A DNA stretch of 64,000 bases from Enterococcus dongliensis (GCF_005405225.1 NZ_BJDQ01000009.1:23365-87364); one strand, 5' to 3'; counted from the stretch's first letter, positions 1 to 9,207 are shown. A program made the numbers and translations. The notes: a model not told the origin generated them from the letters alone.

Positions 1-1086
1 AAAAGTAACTCCCCGCTCTAAAATCGTAGTAGTCAAAAGCAAATGATACTTCCCCGCCCGCATCTGTTCGACTTTGAGAAGGCGTTCTTGATCTTTTGAA
101 AAAACAGTTGTTAATTTTACTTGCGGAAATGATTTTTGAATACTGTTTGCTATCATTTGCAGCAAGGAGACACTCGGACAAAAAAGTAATACATTATTTT
201 TTTCCAACAACAATCTAAGGTGTGCTATGACTTTCCTCGGCAAACACCCTTTATGTAAATACTTTTCTAAATGCCAAGAAAATAATACTTTGGGGACAGG
301 CAGACTGCGCCGATGATAGCGCGCTGGTAAATAATACAAACAATCGACCGTCTTTTTTAACTGTTCATCAGGTGTCGCGCTCAAATACACGCGCTTGCCG
401 GTTGTTTTTAGCGACCGAACTGCCGCGCGATGCAATAACGGATCTTTTGCATAAGGAAACGCGTCCACTTCATCAATAATCACTAAATCAAAATAGCTGT
501 GATACCGTAAAAGTTGATGTACGGTACACACAACGAAAACATCTCCAGCATCTTGACGTTTTTGTCCATGATAGAGACTGATTTTTTCTTGCGGAAATGC
601 TTGGCAAAAACGAAGAAAAACTTCGTTACAAACATCTATTCGAGGAGAAGTAAGAGCGATTTTCCTCCCTCGTTCCAGGGAATTTTTTAATAATGGAAAT
701 AAGATTTCTGTTTTTCCTGCTCCGGTTACAGCCCAAAGCAAAAATGTCTGAGCTTTTAGTTGATCTTGGAGCAGGCACTCAGCGATTTTCCCTTGTGCAG
801 CAGATAATTCGCCTTTCCAAATGAGTGTTACTTTTCTAGTAGACAGCTTTCTTACTGGAAAATAGTAGAGAAATGAACGACTGTCTATTCGGCCTAATGC
901 TAAACAAGCCGGACAGTAGAAAAAGCCAGCTGGCACTTTTTCAGCAGATAGCTCCCCGCAACGCTGACATAACCAGCTATTTCCTGATTTCACCATTGCT
1001 GGTATCTTTTTAGCCTGACTTAGATCTATCTGGGGATAAAAAACTTCCCACTCTTTTTTTAATAATCGCTGACCAATAATTTCCAT
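1..1086 (-). CDS. comFA: ComFA, DNA uptake helicase/translocase (3' end outside window)
   Basis: DEAD-like ATPase thought to drive single-stranded DNA import in competence. The gene reads leftward off the window edge, so only the first 362 codons are present. Visible features are a four-cysteine zinc-finger pattern (C40, C43, C58, C61), a Walker A motif TGAGKT near residues 121-126, a DEVD box at about 205-208 and a downstream LSATP-type motif III. The ATG is preceded by a strong AGGAGG. It is divergent from the IMPACT-family gene, a common arrangement in Lactobacillales. comFC would be expected just left of the window. Identity is secure; whether the gene is intact cannot be seen. Confidence 0.93.
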   Translation of the reverse strand, partial: MEIIGQRLLKKEWEVFYPQIDLSQAKKIPAMVKSGNSWLCQRCGELSAEKVPAGFFYCPACLALGRIDSRSFLYYFPVRKLSTRKVTLIWKGELSAAQGKIAECLLQDQLKAQTFLLWAVTGAGKTEILFPLLKNSLERGRKIALTSPRIDVCNEVFLRFCQAFPQEKISLYHGQKRQDAGDVFVVCTVHQLLRYHSYFDLVIIDEVDAFPYAKDPLLHRAAVRSLKTTGKRVYLSATPDEQLKKTVDCLYYLPARYHRRSLPVPKVLFSWHLEKYLHKGCLPRKVIAHLRLLLEKNNVLLFCPSVSLLQMIANSIQKSFPQVKLTTVFSKDQERLLKVEQMRAGKYHLLLTTTILERGVTF

Positions 1087-1120
1087 ACACCTGCCTCCTT
1101 TAAAAAAAATACGTAATACA

Positions 1121-1150
1121 CAAAAAAAGCACCGCTAATAAGCCGTACTT
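1121..1150 (-). terminator. Intrinsic terminator after the DUF7662 gene
   Basis: An 8-bp stem with one mismatch (arms 1128-1135 and 1142-1149) is followed on the minus strand by seven T. It lies between the DUF7662 stop and comFA, so comFA would need its own promoter or read-through. Confidence 0.7.
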
Positions 1151-1185
1151 TTTCATCTTTAGTTATCTAAATAATTTTGGTCTTA

Positions 1186-1467
1186 CTAAATCAACCAACT
1201 TGATTTCACTAATTTGTTGAAGACCACATATTCTTTTTCAAGATTGACCTGAACGACTTCATAATTTGCATTCAACCAACCGTAAGCACCTTTTTCTGGA
1301 TGTCGATAATCATTTGCCCACCAGTCTAAATCCTGACGAGCAGTCTGCGGCAGGCCGCTGCGGGGAAACAATAACTCGTCAAATTGTGTAAAAGTCAGTG
1401 TCACTTGTGAGCCATTATTACTTTTTAAATAATGTGTAATCCCATCATATTTTTTTGTCCGCGTCAC
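1186..1467 (-). CDS. DUF7662 family protein, 93 aa
   Basis: Small soluble protein of unknown function. The pattern YDGITHYL, VTLTFTQFDELL, LPQTARQ, WWAND and the closing GWLNANYEV resembles the DUF7662 fold seen in many short bacterial proteins; this family call is from memory of the motif pattern. The start codon is GTG with GAGG seven bases upstream. There are no membrane segments and no cysteines. It stands alone between comFA and the divergent IMPACT gene with a terminator behind it. No function can be inferred from its neighbours. Confidence 0.7.
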   Translation of the reverse strand: MTRTKKYDGITHYLKSNNGSQVTLTFTQFDELLFPRSGLPQTARQDLDWWANDYRHPEKGAYGWLNANYEVVQVNLEKEYVVFNKLVKSSWLI

Positions 1468-1512
1468 GCTTCTCCCTCACCTTCAAACAAATTCCTATAA
1501 AGAAACATTTAG

Positions 1513-1542
1513 TTGAAACTCGCCCCACTTTTCTCCTATACT
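1513..1542 (+). promoter_or_regulatory. Sigma-A promoter for the IMPACT-family gene
   Basis: TTGAAA at 1513-1518 and TATACT at 1537-1542, with an 18-bp spacer, 33 bp ahead of the ATG at 1576. Confidence 0.65.
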
Positions 1543-1575
1543 AACAAAGAAGAGAAAATAAAGTGAGGCAAAATC

Positions 1576-2214
1576 ATGCTGCAAAATTACCGTACTATAA
1601 AAAAAGATCACCAACATGAAATCGAAATCAAAAAATCCCGTTTCATTTGCTTTTTAAAACGAATCACGTCTGAAGAAGAAGCCAAAGCTTTCATTCAACA
1701 AATCAAAAAGGATCATTGGAAAGCCAATCATAATTGCAGTGCCTTTGTCTTAGGGGATCGCAACGAAATCCAACGCTCATCAGATGATGGCGAACCTAGC
1801 GGAACTGCCGGTGTTCCCATGCTGGAAGTATTGAAAAAAAATGACTTGATCAATGTTTGTGCTGTTGTTACTCGTTATTTCGGCGGAACCAAACTCGGGG
1901 CCGGCGGATTGATTCGTGCTTACTCCGGAGCAGTTTCCCAAGCAATCGCTGAGATCGGTATTGTTGAAGGTCGGCTGCAACAAGAAATTTTTGTCCAATT
2001 AGATTATCCGAATTGGGGCAAAACGGAAAATTTCCTCACAAATGCACAAATAGCTGTCAAAGATACTCAATTTACCGATCAGGTCATCGTGACTTGTTTG
2101 GTTGATGAAAACCAACGAATTTCTTTTGAAACACAAGTCACTGATTTATTAAATGGCCAAGTTCATTTTGAAACGGGCGAAATGATGTATCATGAACAGA
2201 TCCAAGAAGCCTAG
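1576..2214 (+). CDS. yvyE: IMPACT/YigZ family protein (YvyE-like)
   Basis: 212 residues, the usual length for the UPF0029/IMPACT family. The N-terminal domain carries the family signature, including SDDGEPSGTAG at about residues 72-82 and the RYFGGTKLGAGGL stretch at about 98-110. The C-terminal part is the DUF1949-type ferredoxin-like domain. The bacterial role is poorly defined; ribosome-associated and translation-stress roles are known for eukaryotic IMPACT. It is monocistronic with its own promoter, divergent from comFA and convergent with gntR. The gap to the gntR stop is only 9 bp and shows no obvious terminator hairpin. Confidence 0.92.
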   Translation: MLQNYRTIKKDHQHEIEIKKSRFICFLKRITSEEEAKAFIQQIKKDHWKANHNCSAFVLGDRNEIQRSSDDGEPSGTAGVPMLEVLKKNDLINVCAVVTRYFGGTKLGAGGLIRAYSGAVSQAIAEIGIVEGRLQQEIFVQLDYPNWGKTENFLTNAQIAVKDTQFTDQVIVTCLVDENQRISFETQVTDLLNGQVHFETGEMMYHEQIQEA

Positions 2215-2223
2215 CCGCTTGGA

Positions 2224-2928
2224 TTATTTTTCTAAGTAAAATTCAAAGCGGCTGCCCACGTATTGCGTACGCACATATTCAAATGGACGTCCATCAGCTA
2301 GATACGAGATTTGACGCAATCGTAAGATCGCATCACCACGTTTTATTACTAAATATTCAGCAATTTGTTCTGTTGCTAAAATTGCTGAGACAGTTTGATT
2401 GGCCGGTCCAATCTCAAAGCCTTTTTCTTGTAAACTATGATAAAAAGATTCTGTGATCTCTTCTTTACTGAATCCTTCAATCAATTTTGCGGGGATACTT
2501 GCGACTTCAAAGCAGATCGGCACATCATCTGCATAACGGATACGTTCCATTCGCAGAACTTGTTCCCCTTTTTCTAAACCTAATTTTTCAGCTTCACTTG
2601 AGCTAGCCCGTGAATGGAAAAATGAGATCGTTTTACTGGAAGGAACTTTCCCAAGGGATTCCATAATGTCAGTGAAACTTGTCGTGCCACTCATTTTTTC
2701 TTGAACTTTTTTACTTGCTACATAAGTACCTGAACCGATTTTACGTTCTAAGATTCCTTCGTCAGATAATGTTTGGATTGCTTGACGAAGCGTCATCCGA
2801 CTGACACCAAAACGCAAGGATAATTCTCGTTCAGAAGGCAGGCGAGCGCCGATCTTCCATACGCCGTTTTCAATTTCATTTTTTAATTGATCATGTATTT
2901 GAATATAAACTGGCACTTGATTCGCCAC
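2224..2928 (-). CDS. GntR family (HutC/UTRA subfamily) transcriptional regulator
   Basis: 234 aa. An N-terminal winged helix (residues 1-75, with LPSERELSLRFGVSRMTLRQA and a GSGTYV wing) is followed by a UTRA effector domain (about 95-230), as in NagR/YvoA and TreR. It starts at GTG with GAGGTGA six bases upstream. No sugar gene is adjacent, so the effector and targets are unknown. A palindromic GGTATATACC lies between its own -35 and -10, which predicts autorepression. NagR/YvoA operators have a similar GGTnTAnACC core, so an amino-sugar signal is possible, but that is inference only. Confidence 0.92.
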   Translation of the reverse strand: MANQVPVYIQIHDQLKNEIENGVWKIGARLPSERELSLRFGVSRMTLRQAIQTLSDEGILERKIGSGTYVASKKVQEKMSGTTSFTDIMESLGKVPSSKTISFFHSRASSSEAEKLGLEKGEQVLRMERIRYADDVPICFEVASIPAKLIEGFSKEEITESFYHSLQEKGFEIGPANQTVSAILATEQIAEYLVIKRGDAILRLRQISYLADGRPFEYVRTQYVGSRFEFYLEK

Positions 2929-2956
2929 GTTTTTTCACCTCGTTTAATTTTCTTCT

Positions 2957-2985
2957 ATTATAACTGGTATATACCTAATGTACAA
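2957..2985 (-). promoter_or_regulatory. gntR promoter with operator in the spacer
   Basis: The minus-strand -10 TATAAT occupies 2957-2962 and a weak -35 TTGTAC occupies 2980-2985, with a 17-bp spacer. The 10-bp perfect palindrome GGTATATACC at 2966-2975 sits in the spacer, where a bound repressor would block RNA polymerase. Confidence 0.6.
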
Positions 2986-3093
2986 CAATAACCCTTCTAT
3001 TATTTTCTACTTTGTTTTTTATTTTCCTTGATAGACCATCTATTGCAAATCAATCAGTTATTCTCATAATGGTTGTCTTTCAAAAATTACTAG

Positions 3094-3130
3094 AAAAAAA
3101 GAGTAGACCATTCTAATTGGTCTACTCTTT
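3094..3130 (-). terminator. Intrinsic terminator of the activase gene
   Basis: A 13-bp perfect stem (3098-3110 with 3118-3130) followed on the minus strand by seven T, 4 bp after the activase stop codon. Confidence 0.9.
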
Positions 3131-3133
3131 CAA

Positions 3134-6100
3134 TTAACTTTTGATTTCTTCTTTTAACTGTTTATTGGCAGTAGCCATCATTAAACGAATCCGATTCAAT
3201 TGGTTGACGATCGAAACACCTGGATCATAATCAATTGCAGCAATATTTGATTTTGGATATTGGTGACGTAATTCCTTGATTACACCTTTACCTACTACAT
3301 GATTTGGCAAACATCCAAATGGTTGCATGCAGACGATGTTGTTAACACCTGTCTTCAATAGATCGATCATTTCGCCTGTCAAGAACCACCCTTCGCCTGT
3401 ATGGTTCCCAATTGAAAGAATCTTGCTGGCATCTTCCGCCAATTGATAGATTGAGTGAATCCCTGTAAAGCGTTTAGAAGCACGCAAAGCTTTATCCATT
3501 GGTTTTTCTACTACTTCAATCAATTTGATGGCCCATTCAGCGATTGTTTTATTTTTCTTTGGCATGCCCATGTTGTCATATTTCCAAATTTGATTATACA
3601 ACGAATAGTTCATAAATCCGATCAAATCTGGAACGACCGCTTCGGCACCTTCTGCTTCCAATAAACGAACAATATCATTATTGGCAGTTGGCGAGTATTT
3701 GACTAAAATCTCACCCACGACGCCAACTTTTGGTTTGATTTCATTTGAGATTGGAATCGTATCAAAATCTTTGATGATTTTTTTCATGTTACGATTGAAG
3801 ACTGTCAATGATCCGCTTCGTACATTGCTTTCCACTTTTTTTAACCATTCTTCATGCAAGCCATCAATTTGACCTTTCTCTAATTCATAAGGTCGTGTCC
3901 GATAAACCATCCGCTCAAATAAATCTCCATAAAGTATGGCAACGACGATACGTTTTAGCATTGGCAATGTGAATTTAAATCCAGGATTGCTCTCAACACC
4001 TTTATTTCCTAGTGAAACAGAAACAACTGGAACTTGTGGGAAGCCAGCATCATTCAATGCTTTTCGCAACAACGGGATATAATTGGTTGCACGACAACCG
4101 CCGCCTGTTTGACTCATCATCACACTAGTATTGTTCAAATCATATTTTCCGCTTTGCAACGCTTCAACTAATTGCCCAATAGAGATAATTGCTGGGTAAC
4201 ACGAATCATTGTTGACAAATTTTAATCCAACATTGATGGCTTCACGATCCATCGCTGGCAAACAAACGACATTGTATCCGGAGGCTTCTAGCGCAACATC
4301 AAACAAACCTGATTGATGGATTGGACTAAGCATTGGTAAAAGCAATGTGTGTTTCTTCCGCATTTCTTTAGTAAAGACAATTTTTTCTGGTTCTTCAAAC
4401 CGCTTGACTGGTTCAAAATTCGATTTTTCCCGCTCATTGACTGCCGCTTTTAATGAACGCAAGCGAATTCTGATAGCGCCTAGGTTGGAGCCTTCATCGA
4501 TTTTTAACACGGTGTAGATTTTTCCATATTGTTCCATGATTTCTTCTACTTGATCCGTCGTTACTGCATCTAGTCCACAGCCAAAGGAGTTCAATTGAAC
4601 AAGTTCCAAATTTTTTGATTTGGCTACGACACGCGCAGCTGCATATAATCGAGAATGATAGACCCATTGGTTCACTACTCGAAGATTCCCGACATCGCTT
4701 AGATGCGATACGCTGTCTTCAGTTAATACGTGAAATCCTTCTTGCGTGATTACTTCAGCAATTCCATGATTGATCTCAGGATCTAAATGGTACGGACGCC
4801 CCGAAAGAACGACTCCGCGTTGCCCTTTTTGATTAAGCATCAACAAGGTTTCTTCACCTTTTTGACGAATATCTGCTTTAAATTTTTCTAATTCTTCATA
4901 CGCATGGTGCAATGCTTGGTCGATCTCTGTTTGTGTAATTCCTAAATCTTGGAAACAACGACCCAAAACTTTCGCAACCGATGCTTCATTGGCCAAATTT
5001 AAATAAGGATTTCGATAATCCACTTTGCCGTCACGGATATCATCAACGTTATTGCGGATTACATCCGGATAACTTTGAACAATCGGACAGTTGAAATGAT
5101 TATCTGCTTCTTTTGATTCTTCGCGTTCAAATACAACTCCAGGATAAAAGATTCGCGGAACACCGCTATCGATCAACGCTTGGATATGACCGTGAGTAAT
5201 TTTTGCTGGATAACAAGCCGTATCACTTGGGATGGTCTCCATCCCTTGTTCGTATAATGCTTTATTCGAACGTGGTGACAATTTTACCCGAAAACCTAAA
5301 TCACTGAAAAATGTATGCCACAGCGGATAATTTTCATACATATTCAAGACACGAGGAATACCGATTTCACCTCGAACAGCTTCTTTTTTACGTAATGGCC
5401 GATACTTGAATAGACGACGATATTTATAATCCACTAAATTAACTTTTTTATCTTCCCGTTTCACCTTGATTTGTGCACCACGTTCGCAACGATTTCCCGT
5501 AATGAATTGACGCCCATCAGAGAACATAGTCACTGTCAACATACAATTATTTTCACACAAACCACAATGAGTAAATTCTTTTTCTGCCGTAAAAGTATCG
5601 ATTTCTGCTAAAGAAAGAGTCGCAGTTTTTTCACCCACTTCATAATTTTCCAAAGCAATCAATGCTGCACCAAAAGCACCCATTAAACCAGCAATCGATG
5701 GTCGAACGACTTGACGACCTGAAACGACTTCAAAGGCTCGCAAGACTGCTTCATTATAAAAAGTTCCGCCTTGACAGACAATCTTTTCACCTAGTTCTTC
5801 AGGACGACGAACTTTGATTACTTTATAGATCGCATTTTTGATGACTGAATAAGACAATCCTGCGGAGATATCACCCACTGAAGCTCCTTCTTTTTGAACT
5901 TGTTTTACTTTAGAATTCATAAAGACCGTACAACGTGAACCCAAATCAACCGGTGCTTTTGATTTTAACGCTGCTTGAGCAAAATCTTCTACATTATAAT
6001 TCAACGATTTTGCGAATGTTTCAATAAATGATCCACAACCTGAAGAACAGGCTTCATTCAACTGGATTGAAGACAAGGCGCCATCTTTGATTGTCATAGC

Positions 6101-7375
6101 TTTCATGTCTTGTCCGCCAATATCTAAAATAAAGTCAACACCTGGTTGAAAATAATTTGCTGCTTTATAGTGGGCCATCGTTTCCACTTCGCCAATGTCA
6201 ACTTTCAAAGCATTTTTAATCAACTGTTCACCATAGCCTGTTACAGCCGCTTTACCGATGAAGACATTCTCAGGTAATTTTGTATATAAATCTTTTAATA
6301 CTTTCATGGTCGTTTCCAGTGGTTGCCCTTGGTTGTTGCCATAAAATGAATACATCAAATTCCCGCTGTCATCAATCAGCGTCACTTTCGTAGTGGTCGA
6401 ACCAGCATCAATTCCTAAAAATGCTACGCCTTCATGTTGAGCTAAATCTTTTTCTTTTACTTGTGCCTGACCATGACGCATCCGAAATTCCGCCAAATCA
6501 GCTTCATCTTCAAATAATGGATCCAATGTATCTGAAGGCGATAAGTGTCCTTCATCTGCTGTCAATAATCGTTGCAATAATTCTTCTAGCGAGGTGCTCT
6601 TTGCTTCTTCAGAATAAAAAGCCGCCCCCATCGCCACAAAAAGTTGAGGATTCTCTGGGAAAATCACATTTTCTGGTGTAATATTCAACGTCTCAATAAA
6701 ACGTTGCCGTAATTCAGACATGAAAAATAGCGGACCGCCGAGAAACGCAATCTTTCCTTTGATTTTCCGACCAGAAGCTAAGCCTGCGATTGTTTGATTA
6801 ACAACTGCTTGGAAAATACTCGCTGCAATGTCTTCTTTAGCTGCTCCTTCATTGATCAGCGGTTGTACGTCAGTTTTTGCAAACACACCGCAACGTGAAG
6901 CAATCGGATAAATCGTTTTATATTCTTTTGCTAATTCATTGACGCCGTTAGCATCCGTTTTCAATAAAACAGCCATCTGGTCAATAAACGCACCTGTGCC
7001 GCCAGCACAGCTTCCATTCATCCGCTGTTCTAGTGATCCTTCAAAGAAGGTGATTTTCGCATCTTCTCCGCCTAGTTCGATAGCTACATCTGTCTCAGGA
7101 ATAATTTCTTCAACTGTACGTGTACACGCAATTACTTCTTGAACGAAAGGAATTTCCAAAACATCTGCCAGACCCATACCACCAGAGCCTGTGATACTCA
7201 TTGTCATTTCTTGGTTCCCGATTATTGTCTTGGCTTCCCGTAATATACGTTCTGTGGCATTTTTCACATCTGAAAAGTGACGTTCATACTTCGCAAAAAG
7301 ACTTTCGTTTTGTTCATTCAAAATGACCAACTTGACGGTTGTAGAGCCAACATCAATCCCTGCTCGTAATGCCAT
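3134..7375 (-). CDS. Giant acyl-CoA dehydratase activase-like protein (BadF/HgdC family, two ASKHA domains fused to DUF2229 and HgdB-like regions)
   Basis: 1413 aa. Two ATPase domains of the BadF/BadG/BcrA/BcrD (HgdC) type lie in tandem, the first beginning [10 protein letters not shown] (about residues 7-16) and the second [10 protein letters not shown] (about 321-330). Each has the cysteine pair that in HgdC ligates a [4Fe-4S] cluster: C123/C162 and C443/C482, both spaced 39. A linker follows with C604, C607, C611 and C630, another possible Fe-S or metal site. The rest (about 670-1400) resembles DUF2229 and 2-hydroxyglutaryl-CoA dehydratase subunit-like sequence. Such activases inject low-potential electrons with ATP hydrolysis. 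The substrate is unknown and no separate dehydratase subunits or CoA-transferase are nearby. I chose the second ATG (7375) because TAGGA is correctly spaced from it. The gene is divergent from a TetR regulator. Confidence 0.88.
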   Translation of the reverse strand: MALRAGIDVGSTTVKLVILNEQNESLFAKYERHFSDVKNATERILREAKTIIGNQEMTMSITGSGGMGLADVLEIPFVQEVIACTRTVEEIIPETDVAIELGGEDAKITFFEGSLEQRMNGSCAGGTGAFIDQMAVLLKTDANGVNELAKEYKTIYPIASRCGVFAKTDVQPLINEGAAKEDIAASIFQAVVNQTIAGLASGRKIKGKIAFLGGPLFFMSELRQRFIETLNITPENVIFPENPQLFVAMGAAFYSEEAKSTSLEELLQRLLTADEGHLSPSDTLDPLFEDEADLAEFRMRHGQAQVKEKDLAQHEGVAFLGIDAGSTTTKVTLIDDSGNLMYSFYGNNQGQPLETTMKVLKDLYTKLPENVFIGKAAVTGYGEQLIKNALKVDIGEVETMAHYKAANYFQPGVDFILDIGGQDMKAMTIKDGALSSIQLNEACSSGCGSFIETFAKSLNYNVEDFAQAALKSKAPVDLGSRCTVFMNSKVKQVQKEGASVGDISAGLSYSVIKNAIYKVIKVRRPEELGEKIVCQGGTFYNEAVLRAFEVVSGRQVVRPSIAGLMGAFGAALIALENYEVGEKTATLSLAEIDTFTAEKEFTHCGLCENNCMLTVTMFSDGRQFITGNRCERGAQIKVKREDKKVNLVDYKYRRLFKYRPLRKKEAVRGEIGIPRVLNMYENYPLWHTFFSDLGFRVKLSPRSNKALYEQGMETIPSDTACYPAKITHGHIQALIDSGVPRIFYPGVVFEREESKEADNHFNCPIVQSYPDVIRNNVDDIRDGKVDYRNPYLNLANEASVAKVLGRCFQDLGITQTEIDQALHHAYEELEKFKADIRQKGEETLLMLNQKGQRGVVLSGRPYHLDPEINHGIAEVITQEGFHVLTEDSVSHLSDVGNLRVVNQWVYHSRLYAAARVVAKSKNLELVQLNSFGCGLDAVTTDQVEEIMEQYGKIYTVLKIDEGSNLGAIRIRLRSLKAAVNEREKSNFEPVKRFEEPEKIVFTKEMRKKHTLLLPMLSPIHQSGLFDVALEASGYNVVCLPAMDREAINVGLKFVNNDSCYPAIISIGQLVEALQSGKYDLNNTSVMMSQTGGGCRATNYIPLLRKALNDAGFPQVPVVSVSLGNKGVESNPGFKFTLPMLKRIVVAILYGDLFERMVYRTRPYELEKGQIDGLHEEWLKKVESNVRSGSLTVFNRNMKKIIKDFDTIPISNEIKPKVGVVGEILVKYSPTANNDIVRLLEAEGAEAVVPDLIGFMNYSLYNQIWKYDNMGMPKKNKTIAEWAIKLIEVVEKPMDKALRASKRFTGIHSIYQLAEDASKILSIGNHTGEGWFLTGEMIDLLKTGVNNIVCMQPFGCLPNHVVGKGVIKELRHQYPKSNIAAIDYDPGVSIVNQLNRIRLMMATANKQLKEEIKS

Positions 7376-7398
7376 AATCATTCCTACCTTCCCTTTTT

Positions 7399-7434
7399 AA
7401 CAACACTTGTTGATTAACTTACAAAGTGTTTGTT
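7399..7434. promoter_or_regulatory. Candidate TetR operator between activase and tetR genes
   Basis: An imperfect inverted repeat, AACAACACTT at 7399-7408 facing AAGTGTTTGTT at 7424-7434 (one-base indel), overlaps the tetR promoter and lies 24 bp before the activase ATG. A second, weaker CAACAA/TTGTTG repeat lies at about 7510-7532. Both would suit control of the divergent pair. Confidence 0.55.
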
Positions 7435-7439
7435 ATACT
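7410..7439 (+). promoter_or_regulatory. Promoter of the tetR gene
   Basis: TTGATT at 7410-7415 and TATACT at 7434-7439 with an 18-bp spacer. It is overlapped by the inverted repeat at 7399-7434, suggesting autorepression. Confidence 0.6.
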
Positions 7440-7552
7440 ACTCACGTATATTCTAAAAACATTTCGAACGTTATGCAATACTCAAAACTATTTCATTCGT
7501 GTGATAAGCAACAATCTCACAAAGTTTGTTGTAAAAATGAAAGGATTTTATT

Positions 7553-8161
7553 ATGCCTAAAAAAATTGACCTGCGAGTTAAACGAACCAACAAAATGATT
7601 ATGGAAGCTTTCATTCATCTAGTGGAAGCAAAAGGGTTCGATAATATCACCGTACAAGAAATCGCTGATGAAGCAATGATTAATCGCGCAACGTTTTATG
7701 CTCATTACAAAGACAAACAAGATCTCTATGATTTTATTTTCAAACAAGCCATCGATGCGTTTGCTTCAGTTCTTGATCCTGATCAGATTGTTCAAGGCAA
7801 TCGTTTGAAGGTCCGAAAAATTGAAATGGTTTTAAAAAATATCTACGAACAAATCCAAGACAATCGAAAATTCTTTTTGACGATTATGGATGCTTCAGGT
7901 AATGAAATCCTCCGCAAAAAAATCGCAGAGATTTTAGACGAGAAATATTCTCATATCTTCAATCGTTTAAAGATTACGGAAAATGACATCGAAGTACCTT
8001 TAGACTTTATCATCGAATATATGACCTCGATCTTTGTCGGCACCTTGCATTGGTGGATTACTAGTGACACCACCATGGACGCTGACAGTCTTGCTAAATT
8101 AGTAATCAAATTAGTAGGAAATGGTCATTTGACTATTTTAGGTATTGAGATTGATCATTAA
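7553..8161 (+). CDS. TetR/AcrR family transcriptional regulator
   Basis: 202 aa. The N-terminal TetR helix-turn-helix is clear (ITVQEIADEA through RATFYAHYKDKQDLYDFIF, about residues 27-60). The C-terminal ligand/dimer domain resembles the TetR_C_7/8 group. It starts at ATG after AAAGGA. It is transcribed away from the giant activase gene across a 177-bp region holding inverted repeats, so it is the best candidate regulator of that gene. The ligand is unknown; an acyl-CoA or redox-related signal would fit the neighbour but is speculation. Confidence 0.92.
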   Translation: MPKKIDLRVKRTNKMIMEAFIHLVEAKGFDNITVQEIADEAMINRATFYAHYKDKQDLYDFIFKQAIDAFASVLDPDQIVQGNRLKVRKIEMVLKNIYEQIQDNRKFFLTIMDASGNEILRKKIAEILDEKYSHIFNRLKITENDIEVPLDFIIEYMTSIFVGTLHWWITSDTTMDADSLAKLVIKLVGNGHLTILGIEIDH

Positions 8162-8186
8162 CCATCACGATATTCCCCGCTGATAA

Positions 8187-8229
8187 AAAAACTATCCGAA
8201 CTATGGTACATAGTTCGGACAGTTTTTTT
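8187..8229. terminator. Strong bidirectional terminator
   Basis: A 16-bp stem (8190-8205 with 8209-8224, one mismatch) flanked by A-run and T-run on the two sides. It serves tetR on the plus strand and the small gene at 8245-8415 on the minus strand. Confidence 0.9.
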
Positions 8230-8244
8230 AGTTATCCAATTCTT

Positions 8245-8415
8245 TTAATGATTTTTAGCTTTCCATTTGATTGTATGACGAGTTGGACGAATTGTACGCA
8301 CACGAGGTGCTTGTCCTTTTTCTTTTGTCACTTCTAACGAATTGTCTTTAATCGTAGTGTAGATTTTTGCGACTGTATCGGTCAATAATTCTTTGACTTC
8401 ATCAATTTTATTCAT
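8245..8415 (-). CDS. Unrecognised small basic protein, 56 aa
   Basis: The ORF runs ATG to TAA, with AGAAAGGAG well spaced before the ATG, a promoter at 8458-8486 and a strong terminator behind it. Together these make translation likely. The N-terminal half (MNKIDEVKELL...) looks helical and amphipathic; the C-terminal half is rich in Arg, Lys and Thr (GQAPRVRTIRPTRHTIKWK). There is no signal peptide or membrane segment. I do not recognise the family. The basic tail could bind nucleic acid, but nothing else supports a function. Confidence 0.7.
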   Translation of the reverse strand: MNKIDEVKELLTDTVAKIYTTIKDNSLEVTKEKGQAPRVRTIRPTRHTIKWKAKNH

Positions 8416-8457
8416 TTCCACAAGCTCCTTTCTCCAATTATCAATGACTTCTTCTTA

Positions 8458-8486
8458 AATGTAGCGTAAATTTTAAAAGGCTTCAA
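8458..8486 (-). promoter_or_regulatory. Promoter of the 56-aa gene
   Basis: Minus-strand -35 TTGAAG (8481-8486) and -10 TACATT (8458-8463) with a 17-bp spacer, 43 bp ahead of the ATG. Confidence 0.55.
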
Positions 8487-8624
8487 GTAAGAGGCTTTTA
8501 CGATTAAAATAGGCGGAGCATTGCGAAGTCAAAAATAGATTTTATTTGAATCACTCCGCGTTTATTTTGAAAAAAAGCAGCTTTTCCATCCTGATTTTTT
8601 CTAAATAGTTGTTATCTAAAAGCA
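8487..8624. other. Intergenic stretch, no gene seen
   Basis: AT-rich spacer between the small gene's promoter and the tRNA terminator. It contains a weak long-loop repeat GCGGAG/CTCCGC (about 8513-8568) but no ORF with a ribosome site. Confidence 0.4.
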
Positions 8625-8655
8625 CAAAAAAAGTGAGTTGCTAAAGCAACTCACT
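8625..8655 (-). terminator. Terminator of the tRNA-Tyr/tRNA-Gln unit
   Basis: A 10-bp stem (8632-8641 with 8646-8655) followed by seven T on the minus strand, just after tRNA-Gln. Confidence 0.9.
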
Positions 8656-8661
8656 AAGCGA

Positions 8662-8733
8662 CTGGGGTAGCTGGATTCGAACCAACGCATGAGGGAGTCA
8701 AAGTCCCTTGCCTTACCGCTTGGCTATACCCCA
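8662..8733 (-). tRNA. tRNA-Gln (anticodon TTG)
   Basis: 72-nt cloverleaf. A 7-bp acceptor stem pairs 5' TGGGGTA with TACCCCA, the anticodon loop contains TTG and the T-loop reads GTTCGAATC. CCA is not encoded. It is co-transcribed downstream of tRNA-Tyr. Confidence 0.95.
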
Positions 8734-8734
8734 A

Positions 8735-8818
8735 TGGTGGAGGAGAGTGGATTCGAACCACTGAACCCTAAGGAACGGATTTACAGTCCGTCGCGTTTAG
8801 CCACTTCGCTACTCCTCC
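8735..8818 (-). tRNA. tRNA-Tyr (anticodon GTA)
   Basis: 84-nt class II tRNA with a long variable arm, a GGAGGAG/CTCCTCC acceptor stem, anticodon loop CTGTAAA and an encoded 3' CCA. It is first in the two-gene unit, only 1 bp from tRNA-Gln. Confidence 0.95.
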
Positions 8819-8856
8819 AGCTAGGTTTTTTTATTACTTAAAAACCTGACTTAGTT

Positions 8857-8885
8857 ATAATACCTAATCTCAAAAAAAAATGCAA
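8857..8885 (-). promoter_or_regulatory. Promoter of the tRNA-Tyr/tRNA-Gln unit
   Basis: -35 TTGCAT (8880-8885) and -10 TATTAT (8857-8862), 17-bp spacer with a run of eight T next to the -35. Confidence 0.7.
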
Positions 8886-8900
8886 GTACTTTTCTAAAAA

Positions 8901-9131
8901 TTATTCGTGCAAATTCCAGTTGCGAATCAGTGCTTCGATTCCGTCATCTAACGACTTGAAATTTCCAAGTAAGTGCCCGTCATTATACGCTTGAAAATTC
9001 TTATTATCCGGTAAAATTTCACCAATAATTTTTTTACCAATTACTAATTGAGTGACTGTTTGTTTATTGCCGTTAATCACTCGTTCTTCTTCCTTGATCT
9101 GAACTTGAATATCTTTATTTTTTTTAGTCAT
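8901..9131 (-). CDS. DUF2969 family protein, 76 aa
   Basis: Small conserved Lactobacillales protein of unknown function. It opens MTKKNKDIQVQIKE and ends with a helical GIEALIRNWNLHE. It is soluble, with no cysteine. The ATG is preceded by GGAGGGAA. It sits between the tRNA pair and the liv/CBS operon and is probably a single-gene unit. The family call rests on size and overall pattern. Confidence 0.75.
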   Translation of the reverse strand: MTKKNKDIQVQIKEEERVINGNKQTVTQLVIGKKIIGEILPDNKNFQAYNDGHLLGNFKSLDDGIEALIRNWNLHE

Positions 9132-9207
9132 ATAATTCCCTCCGTCTTGAATAGTTTAGCATAGAACAAAAGAAAAGAACAACCGATCACTCAGTTGTCC
9201 TTTATCA

